DNA of 5,176 bases from contig JAJXZM010000530.1 of assembly GCA_021780055.1 (NCBI GenBank), positions 1 through 5,176 on the forward strand, written 5' to 3'. Below are positions 1-5,176 of this stretch, piece after piece. Position 1 is the stretch's first letter; each line of letters starts with the position of its first letter. The translations under genes and the position numbers were made by a program. The stretch comes from Acidobacteriota bacterium (GTDB taxonomy: Bacteria; Acidobacteriota; Terriglobia; UBA7540). Under the pieces are notes generated by a model. It worked only from the letters and a program-made list of their open reading frames with translations. It was not told where the DNA came from and did not search any database.

Positions 1-1
1 G

Positions 2-2443
2 CTCGTCAAGGAAATGGGGTTCTGGATGATTGCCCGCATTGGTCCTTACGCCTGCGCGGAATGGGACGTGGGAGGTTTCCCGAACTGGATCACCGCCAGG
101 CAATTTCCGCTGCGCAGCGACAACCCTGAAAGCATCAAGACTTCGCAGCACTGGTACAACCTGGTCCTCCCTATCATTGGGAAACACCTGATCACTTCCG
201 GCGGCCCCATCATCCTGATGCAGATTGAAAACGAATACAACTTCTGGAAGGGAGGGTCCGACGACCAGAAGCGCGCCTACATTTCCGCACTGGCCCAGAT
301 GGCCTGGAACGGTGGAATCGATGTTCCGCTGATCACCTGCTGGACCAAACAGGCACGTGAAAACCAATATCCCGACATGGCGCGCATTGCCGACTTCTGC
401 AATTTCTATCCGCGCTGGAACATTACAAAGGAGGTGCTGCCCGCGCTTGCCGAACTGCGTGCGGAGGAGCCGACTTCACCCGAAGGCGTAACCGAATTGC
501 AGGGCGGATGGTTCAGCAAGTTCGGGGGAAAACTCTCCGTCGATCAGGAAGGCGTGGGCCCTGCCCAGCTCAGCCCGCTGACCAAGACGGTCATCGAACA
601 GGGCGCAACGTTCTACAGCTTCTACATGGGTTTTGGCGGCACTAACTTCGAGTGGGCCGCAAAGGACCTGACCACGACTTACGATTACGCGGCGCCCATC
701 CGCGAGCCCGGCGGGCTGTGGGGGAAATATTACGAGGCCCGCGGCATCAGCCAGGCGCTCGGGATGTTCGGCGAGTTGCTCGCCCGCGCCGACATGCAAC
801 CCGGCGCCGCTGAATCCACAAACCCTGCCGTCAGCACCATCGAACGAGTCAACGGCAAGAGCGGCTTTCTGTTCGTGCGCGAAAACAACAACGCCGGGCA
901 GCAGTTCAAGCTCACGTTCGTGGACCCGGCAAGCCCGTCGCACCGGATCGTTTCCGTGCCGCGGGAGGGCCAGTTGAGCATTGGCGCGCACGAAATGAAA
1001 ATGATGGCCCTCCAGGTGCCCATCGTGGAATCAACGCTGCGCTATTCGACGGCGGAAGTCCTGGGCCGCGGCTTGAACCTGGACAATGAGTTCTTGATCC
1101 TTTACGACGATCCGGGCCGTCTGGCGGAGGTTTCGATCTCCACTGAAGACGAACCTCACGTGGAAGGCGATACCACCTACATCTACTGGGACCGCGAGTA
1201 TGAGTCCGTGGTGTTCGGGGTGCGATTCGATCAGGACGAGAAAACTCTTGTGGTGAACCAGAACCTGATCATCGTCCTTGCCCCGCGCGAGCGCGCGCTG
1301 CGCACATGGACGACTGAGTATCCCATCAAAGATTTCGTCGGCGCGGAAGGAGACAAGCCGGTCGCGATTCCGTTTATTTCAGACGCCGCCCTGCTGGTCA
1401 CAAGCGGATCGAGCCATACCCACATCTGGGCGGACCTTGAATTCCGGCCTGGCAATCACGATCTGACTGCCCTGCTCCCACCCACGCCGGCCAAGTGCCA
1501 TGTGGATGGCAATGAAACGGAGCTCCGCTATATGCGAAAGGGCCGGGCCTCTCGCATCAGCTTTCCAACGCCTGAAATTCCCTATCAGCCCATCCTCATC
1601 ACGCAAGTTCGGACGTGGACCGAGAGAATCTCCGGAGAAAACGCCGGCCAGTGGCTCAGTTCCCCGTTGCGGCCGCTGGAAGAGCTTGGCAGCGTTCCTT
1701 ACGGCTACGTCAAATATCGCTCGTCGTTCACCTCCAATGGCCAGGGCAAAATGTTCATTTCCACATTTGCTGATGACCGAAAGAAAGTCTTCCTGAACGG
1801 CAAGCTGGTGCCCGAAGCGTCAAACGATAAGAAGCAGGTGGGATTTGACCTGGCGAAATACGCCAGTCAGGGGAACAACACGCTGGAGATTTCATACGAA
1901 CTTTTCGGGTCGCCGAATTTTGGCGAGAACATTGGTGAACTGAAGGGTGTTCAGTCGGTGGGAGTGGGTGCGGCCGCGCCATCCGCCACACCGATCGGCA
2001 ACTGGCAGATCCAGCGCTTCCCCGGTCCCGCGCAGGGCCGCGGCAAGATCGATCCGGCGCAGGTTCAAGTCGCCGGCAGCAGTCCTGTGGCGATCAACAC
2101 AGGTGAAGAGAAGGAACTTCTTCCACTTTTCACCTGGTGCACCGCAGAGTTTGAAATGCAGCCGCCGGTGGAGGAGTGGTTCGCTCCATGGAAGGTTACG
2201 CTCGTGGCCGACCGCGACGCGCTGATCTACCTGAACGGCCGATTTGTGGGCCGCTACATGACCATCGGTCCCCAAAAGGATTTCTATCTTCCCGAGCCAT
2301 GGTTCAACACGGAAAAGGGCGCGAAGAACGTCCTCACGGTGGTCCTGGCATATACTGACAAGCCCGGCCACATCCGAACGCTTCGCGTGGCCCCGTATGA
2401 CGAGTACGCAACTCGCCGGACTCGGATCGAATTTGAATGGTAG
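2..2443 (+). CDS. GH35 family beta-galactosidase, 5'-truncated by the window edge
   Basis: The product is a retaining glycoside hydrolase of family 35, expected to release terminal beta-galactose from oligo- or polysaccharides. The frame is open from base 2, so the Met codon at 14 is internal and the true start lies upstream. By comparison with human GLB1, roughly 80-120 residues are missing (inference). Numbering from Met at base 14: the GPYACAEWDVGGFPNW segment (10-25) is the usual GH35 substrate-pocket strand. QIENEY (70-75) carries the proton donor Glu74 (bases 233-235). TELQGGWF (160-167) carries the nucleophile Glu161 (bases 494-496). FGGTNFEW (207-214) corresponds to the common HGGTNF motif, with His replaced. 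The barrel ends near residue 260. A beta-rich middle part follows, then a galactose-binding-like jelly roll near 570-650 and another near 708-790 containing YLNGRFVGRY. The reading frame is intact to TAG. Export is likely for the family, but the signal peptide would lie outside the window. Exact substrate is unknown. Confidence 0.93.
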   Translation, partial: LVKEMGFWMIARIGPYACAEWDVGGFPNWITARQFPLRSDNPESIKTSQHWYNLVLPIIGKHLITSGGPIILMQIENEYNFWKGGSDDQKRAYISALAQMAWNGGIDVPLITCWTKQARENQYPDMARIADFCNFYPRWNITKEVLPALAELRAEEPTSPEGVTELQGGWFSKFGGKLSVDQEGVGPAQLSPLTKTVIEQGATFYSFYMGFGGTNFEWAAKDLTTTYDYAAPIREPGGLWGKYYEARGISQALGMFGELLARADMQPGAAESTNPAVSTIERVNGKSGFLFVRENNNAGQQFKLTFVDPASPSHRIVSVPREGQLSIGAHEMKMMALQVPIVESTLRYSTAEVLGRGLNLDNEFLILYDDPGRLAEVSISTEDEPHVEGDTTYIYWDREYESVVFGVRFDQDEKTLVVNQNLIIVLAPRERALRTWTTEYPIKDFVGAEGDKPVAIPFISDAALLVTSGSSHTHIWADLEFRPGNHDLTALLPPTPAKCHVDGNETELRYMRKGRASRISFPTPEIPYQPILITQVRTWTERISGENAGQWLSSPLRPLEELGSVPYGYVKYRSSFTSNGQGKMFISTFADDRKKVFLNGKLVPEASNDKKQVGFDLAKYASQGNNTLEISYELFGSPNFGENIGELKGVQSVGVGAAAPSATPIGNWQIQRFPGPAQGRGKIDPAQVQVAGSSPVAINTGEEKELLPLFTWCTAEFEMQPPVEEWFAPWKVTLVADRDALIYLNGRFVGRYMTIGPQKDFYLPEPWFNTEKGAKNVLTVVLAYTDKPGHIRTLRVAPYDEYATRRTRIEFEW

Positions 2444-2543
2444 GATAAATGGTTCGCGGCTGGATGCTTCCCTGCCGGCCGTATGGGGCACATCTGTCAC
2501 CGAAAGTCGTGTGGGCAGCAGTTGACCATTGTGGAATAAGCGA

Positions 2544-3896
2544 ATGACACAAACAGCGCACAGAGAGAAGCTGCGTCGTGGGGCGAGCGCGGCAAGACCT
2601 GTTGGGCTTGGGATCATCGGCGTGGGGACCGTTGGCACGGGAACAATCAAGGTCCTGCAGGAACACCGTCTGGAGATCGAGCGCCGGCTGGGTTGCAGGC
2701 TTCAACTCAAGATGATCTGCTCCCGCAACATTCACAATAAGGACCTTTCCTGGATAAAGAGCAGGGTCGCCCTCACTTCCGACTGGAAGGAAGTGGTCCG
2801 CAATCCGGAAGTCGATATCGTGGTGGAACTGGTCGGGAAACTGCCCACTGCGCGCGCCATTGCCTTTGCCACGGTCAACGCGGGCAAGCACCTGGTGACC
2901 GCAAACAAGCAACTGGTGGCCGAGCACGGCCTGGAACTGGTGGAACGCAGCCTGGAGAAAGGCGTCAAGCTGGGCATTGAAGCCTGCGTGGCCGGCGGAA
3001 CCCCTATCCTGCACGCCATCCGCTCCGGCCTTGCCGGTGAAAGCTTCGCGGCAGTCTACGGCATATTGAATGGGACCACCAATTACATCCTGACGGAAAT
3101 GGAGCATCGCGGAGTCTCGTTTGCCGAGGCGCTTGCCGGAGCGCAGCAACTGGGCTACGCCGAGCCGGATCCCGCCTTTGACGTGGAAGGCTTTGACGCG
3201 CGCTACAAGATTGCCATCCTCACCATGGTCTGTTTCGGCCAGGCGGTCCCGGTGGAAGAGATTCCGGTGGAAGGAATCACCCGGATCGAACAGGTGGATT
3301 TTGCATACGCCCACCGGCTGGGCCGAACCATTCGGCTGATTGCGGCGGCGCGCAAGCAACGCGGTAATAACCTGGAAATCCGGGTGCGGCCGATGATCAT
3401 CCCGCAGTCGTCCCAGCTTGCCAGCGTCAGGGGAAGCACGAACGGAATTCTGCTGATCGGCAACAAGGGAGGAACAACCACATTGACCGGCCGCGGCGCC
3501 GGGGGCGAACCGACCGGCGTCGCTGTTCTGTCCGATGTCGTCGAAATTGCGCGAATGATCACGGCTGGCGGCACGGGAAGCACCCCGCTCGGATACTCCG
3601 AGTGGCAAAAGAAGAAAGTTGGGCTGCCGACCGGTGAACTTGTCAGCTACTACCTGCGCCTGGTCGTGCGCGACCGGCCCGGCATCCTGGCACGGGTTTG
3701 CGCAACCCTCGGGCGGCATCGAATCAATATCGATTCGGTCCTTCAGGAACCAGGCATGCCCAGGGAACACCTGCCGTTCGTCATGACGCTCGAGCCGACG
3801 GCAGACGCTCACATGAAGCGCGCTCTGCGCGAAATTGCGCGCCTTCCATTCCTTGTGCAGCCCCCGCTGCTGCTTCCGTTTGTTGACCTGCCGTAG
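2544..3896 (+). CDS. hom: Homoserine dehydrogenase with C-terminal ACT domain
   Basis: This cytoplasmic enzyme reduces aspartate-semialdehyde to homoserine with NAD(P)H, the branch step to threonine and methionine. At 450 residues it has the usual length of the monofunctional ACT-containing form. Visible motifs are the dinucleotide-binding GVGTVG (26-31), VTANKQLV (118-125) with the conserved Lys122, GIEACVAGGTPI (144-155), GILNGTTNYI (173-182), and DPAFDVEGFDARYK (209-222) holding the family's catalytic Asp/Lys pair (Asp218, Lys222). GRGAGGEPTGVAVLSD (316-331) follows. An ACT domain (about 368-440, starting YYLRLVVRDRPGILARV) suggests feedback control, classically by threonine. ATG at 2544 is preferred because GGA at 2533-2535 stands 8 bases upstream of it. 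An in-frame TTG at 2529 would add five residues (MWNKR) but has no ribosome binding site. About 20 Arg/Ala-rich residues precede the Rossmann fold. No aspartokinase, thrB or thrC gene is adjacent. The upstream gene ends 100 bases earlier with no visible terminator, so read-through is possible. Confidence 0.96.
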   Translation: MTQTAHREKLRRGASAARPVGLGIIGVGTVGTGTIKVLQEHRLEIERRLGCRLQLKMICSRNIHNKDLSWIKSRVALTSDWKEVVRNPEVDIVVELVGKLPTARAIAFATVNAGKHLVTANKQLVAEHGLELVERSLEKGVKLGIEACVAGGTPILHAIRSGLAGESFAAVYGILNGTTNYILTEMEHRGVSFAEALAGAQQLGYAEPDPAFDVEGFDARYKIAILTMVCFGQAVPVEEIPVEGITRIEQVDFAYAHRLGRTIRLIAAARKQRGNNLEIRVRPMIIPQSSQLASVRGSTNGILLIGNKGGTTTLTGRGAGGEPTGVAVLSDVVEIARMITAGGTGSTPLGYSEWQKKKVGLPTGELVSYYLRLVVRDRPGILARVCATLGRHRINIDSVLQEPGMPREHLPFVMTLEPTADAHMKRALREIARLPFLVQPPLLLPFVDLP

Positions 3897-4326
3897 GCGC
3901 GATTCCCGCCGCCAGTCTTCTTTCCGTTTCAGGCAACGGTGCCTCGCGGTACGCGCATCTGAATGTACAGGGGGCAAACGAGCGAAGGGGCATTCGATGT
4001 GAGCCGCTCCCTGAGTTTTGGCCGGCAAAAGGGAAATTGCGTCCAGACAAACTTCTCGCCTTACTAAAAGGCACGCCGTAACCCAACAGGCCGTACCGCG
4101 GAATAGCCACTAGCGAAACAGGCTGCAAACAACGCCAATCCAGAAAAAACCTCCGGCTGAAGCCTCGATGGGCCCTCCGAAGGGCTCCTGCAACTATTAA
4201 CCACTTAGTGATTTTATATGCGTCAATCGGCCAGAACTCTCTTTGTGCGCGGCGGTGCAACCTTGCAGGTAACGATTTCCACTCCCGATGCATCTCAACA
4301 CTTGTAAGCTTCATGGGTTACTAGAG
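3897..4326. other. Intergenic region without a supported gene
   Basis: No convincing coding signal is seen on either strand. Two short + strand ORFs (33 codons from 3963, 29 codons from 4218) lack ribosome binding sites. A long minus-strand ORF (4314 down to 3781) runs through this gap and into the 3' end of hom. Its translation looks like Arg-rich shadow sequence. Small inverted repeats are present: GCCTT/AAGGC at 4058-4072, and a 7-bp stem with a CCGA loop at 4170-4187. Neither is followed by a T-run on the + strand. An AT-rich patch with TTTTATATG (4212-4220) could hold a -10 element, but no matching -35 was found. No tRNA cloverleaf or recognisable riboswitch was seen. The promoter of the downstream gene should lie here if that gene is not read through from hom. 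Confidence 0.5.
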
Positions 4327-4350
4327 AGGCCTTTAAATAAGGCCTTTGTT
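4327..4350 (+). terminator. Short terminator-like hairpin in the leader of the 195-residue protein gene
   Basis: AGGCCTT (4327-4333) and AAGGCCT (4339-4345) form a perfect 7-bp stem with loop TAAAT, followed by TTTGTT. The stem is only half GC and the T-run is broken by one G, so termination would be weak to moderate. It ends 23 bases before the start codon. It may be the terminator of upstream transcription (hom has none closer), or an attenuator in the leader of the downstream gene if the promoter lies upstream of it. The sequence cannot decide between these. Confidence 0.5.
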
Positions 4351-4362
4351 GACCTTTGCCTT

Positions 4363-4370
4363 AAGGAGGT
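4363..4370 (+). promoter_or_regulatory. Perfect Shine-Dalgarno sequence AAGGAGGT
   Basis: AAGGAGGT is fully complementary to the usual 3' end of bacterial 16S rRNA and fixes ATG 4374 as the start. Only three bases (ATT) separate it from the ATG, closer than usual. It could pair with ACCTTT at 4352-4357 (four Watson-Crick pairs, two G-T pairs, 7-base loop), which would partly hide it. It also forms part of the 8-base palindrome CCTTAAGG (4359-4366). Confidence 0.85.
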
Positions 4371-4373
4371 ATT

Positions 4374-4961
4374 ATGCGTCGGAACTTTGCAACAATCACC
4401 GGGCTTGCTCTATTACTAACGTTATTAATGCCTGTAAAGATGCTATTTGCTGCTCCAATACACTCTCTGCCCGCCGTGACATCGAGCCACGCTAACTGGT
4501 ATGACGTCGAGGAGGCGTCAAATCTATTGAATCAAATGCAGAACCGCGCTTTCAGGGTAAGGAAGGAAGTTGCGCGATTACAGGTCCAGGAAATTCAACT
4601 GGTATGGCAGGCGCAAGCTGCCAAGCTTGCAAGGACCAAGCGCGACATTGACGTCATTGGTCGAGATCTCGTGCGGCTTGACCAGATCAAGGGCAAGTTG
4701 GAACCCTGGCAGAAGAACCTTGTTCACACGATCACGCCGGAACTCCACGAGATGGTTTACCAGGCGGATGAAGCAATCCATACAGGTGACGCGAGAGAGG
4801 ACCGTTACACGTTGGCGATGACCCAGTATCCCCTAAACATCGGCATGATTTACAGGAACGCCAACAAGATGGTCAATGACATCGGAACGTTTACTCAATA
4901 CGCGGCGGCCGGGGAGAGGATGGCAGAACTCAAGCAGAACACTGCGCGTGCCCGCTCATAA
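4374..4961 (+). CDS. Exported helical protein of unknown function
   Basis: This is a 195-residue protein with a clear Sec signal peptide: MRRN, then a hydrophobic core (about 8-20) and MLFAAP, with cleavage probably after Ala26 or Ala27. The mature part is expected in the periplasm or outside the cell. It is charged and almost entirely helical, with amphipathic heptad-like helices at about 44-108 (ASNLLNQMQNRAF, EVARLQVQEIQLVW, AAKLARTKRDIDVIG, LVRLDQIKGKLE). A PWQ turn (111-113) is followed by further helices at about 114-137 and 150-187. No catalytic motif, cysteine or metal-binding cluster is seen. The spacing of the Trp, the Ile-Gly-Leu segment and PWQ recalls, from memory, an unnamed secreted helical family frequent in Acidobacteria; this was not checked. 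The start is fixed by a perfect Shine-Dalgarno. The signal region uses TTA and CTA codons that are scarce in the two upstream genes. It is followed by a strong terminator and a paralog-like gene. Confidence 0.85.
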   Translation: MRRNFATITGLALLLTLLMPVKMLFAAPIHSLPAVTSSHANWYDVEEASNLLNQMQNRAFRVRKEVARLQVQEIQLVWQAQAAKLARTKRDIDVIGRDLVRLDQIKGKLEPWQKNLVHTITPELHEMVYQADEAIHTGDAREDRYTLAMTQYPLNIGMIYRNANKMVNDIGTFTQYAAAGERMAELKQNTARARS

Positions 4962-4985
4962 CCTGCCAAATCAATCGAACGGGGT

Positions 4986-5016
4986 AAAAAGGCCCTGCTT
5001 GAATGCGGGGCCTTTT
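4986..5016 (+). terminator. Strong intrinsic (Rho-independent) terminator
   Basis: A 12-bp stem pairs AAAAGGCCCTGC (4987-4998) with GCGGGGCCTTTT (5005-5016), with one G-T wobble and the loop TTGAAT. The A-tract before and T-tract after are part of the stem, so the hairpin could also work on the minus strand. It lies 25 bases after the stop codon at 4961 and should end the transcript of the 195-residue protein gene, separating it from the next gene. Confidence 0.9.
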
Positions 5017-5078
5017 GCTTCCGCATGCGCTGCAGAGAAGGCCGATGAATTGAACAACCCAGGAGATGACTCATAGAT

Positions 5079-5085
5079 AAAGGAG
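5079..5085 (+). promoter_or_regulatory. Ribosome binding site of the downstream gene
   Basis: AAAGGAG lies 5 bases upstream of ATG 5091, good spacing for a strong Shine-Dalgarno. It supports 5091 as a genuine start even though the gene is cut by the window end. No clear promoter was found between the preceding terminator and this site. Confidence 0.8.
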
Positions 5086-5090
5086 ACAAG

Positions 5091-5176
5091 ATGCGACGAG
5101 ACTTGATAAGAACAATGGGATTAGCACTATTAATCGGAATGATGATGCCTGTCGGGACGGTACTGGCTGCAGGAAC
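5091..5176 (+). CDS. Exported protein, 3'-truncated; probable paralog of the preceding gene
   Basis: Only 28 full codons are visible. They encode a Sec signal peptide: MRRDL, a Met/Leu-rich hydrophobic core, and VLAAG, with likely cleavage after Ala26. It aligns without gaps to the signal peptide of the gene at 4374: both begin MRR, share GLALL at 10-14, MPV at 19-21 and AA at 26-27, giving 14 identical residues of 28. DNA identity over the same stretch is about 60 percent, so any duplication is old. The mature part lies outside the window, so the family and function cannot be read. Shared signal peptides alone could also come from promoter/leader reuse. It has its own ribosome binding site and sits after a terminator, so it may be transcribed separately. 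Confidence 0.75.
   Translation, partial: MRRDLIRTMGLALLIGMMMPVGTVLAAG

Noticed and set aside
1892..2650. Minus-strand ORF of 252 codons antisense to the GH35 3' end and the hom 5' end
   Set aside because: Antisense shadow of GC-rich coding sequence; no motif or ribosome binding site supports it.
2334..4028. Minus-strand ORF of 564 codons antisense to hom
   Set aside because: It is almost entirely the shadow of hom, whose family motifs are unmistakable, and its translation is His/Gln/Arg-rich with no domain.
4144..4187. Possible minus-strand terminator (stem CCTTCGG/CCGGAGG followed by six T on the minus strand)
   Set aside because: The loop is 20 bases, the stem includes a G-T pair and competes with the hairpin at 4170-4187, and there is no supported minus-strand gene to terminate.
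4218..4307. 29-codon + strand ORF beginning ATGCGTCAATCG
   Set aside because: No Shine-Dalgarno upstream and no recognisable feature in the peptide; expected by chance.
3781..4314. Minus-strand ORF of 177 codons
   Set aside because: No ribosome binding site was recognised, it overlaps the 3' end of hom antisense, and its translation is Arg-rich without any recognisable motif. Kept only as a curiosity within the intergenic finding.
4349..4377. TTGACC at 4349 as a -35 promoter element
   Set aside because: A -10 at normal spacing would fall on the start codon, which contradicts the perfect Shine-Dalgarno just upstream of it.
5066..5080. Four-codon ORF (ATG ACT CAT AGA TAA) directly after AGGAG, upstream of the last gene
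   Set aside because: It could be a minimal leader peptide, but it is too short to distinguish from chance and no attenuator structure follows it.

Overview
The window is a stretch of a moderately GC-rich bacterial chromosome, with all supported genes on the + strand. The best guess for the host is an acidobacterium (Acidobacteriota, Terriglobia-like). The guess rests on the look of the homoserine dehydrogenase, on a large multi-domain GH35 enzyme, and above all on a small secreted helical protein (4374-4961). That protein resembles, from memory, an unnamed secreted family common in that phylum. No rRNA or other phylogenetic marker is present, so the assignment is inference.

Layout: (1) 2-2443 is the 3' part of a large GH35 beta-galactosidase whose N-terminus lies before the window; both catalytic glutamates are inside it. 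(2) 2544-3896 is a complete homoserine dehydrogenase with a C-terminal ACT domain, a housekeeping enzyme of threonine/methionine synthesis, about 100 bases downstream with no terminator visible between. (3) 3897-4373 is a 477-base gap without a convincing gene. It ends in a short terminator-like hairpin and a perfect Shine-Dalgarno sequence. (4) 4374-4961 encodes a 195-residue exported, mostly helical protein of unknown function. (5) 4986-5016 is a strong intrinsic terminator. (6) 5091 to the window end is the start of a second gene whose signal peptide aligns without gaps to that of the previous gene, so the two look like tandem diverged paralogs.

The first two genes do not form an obvious pathway: one degrades galactosides and the other makes amino acids. 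The most interesting part is the right third: a tandem array of small exported proteins of unknown role, each with its own strong ribosome binding site, separated by a terminator. The first is preceded by a leader that may fold into a terminator-like hairpin and a structure covering the ribosome binding site. No mobile element, CRISPR array, tRNA or rRNA was seen.
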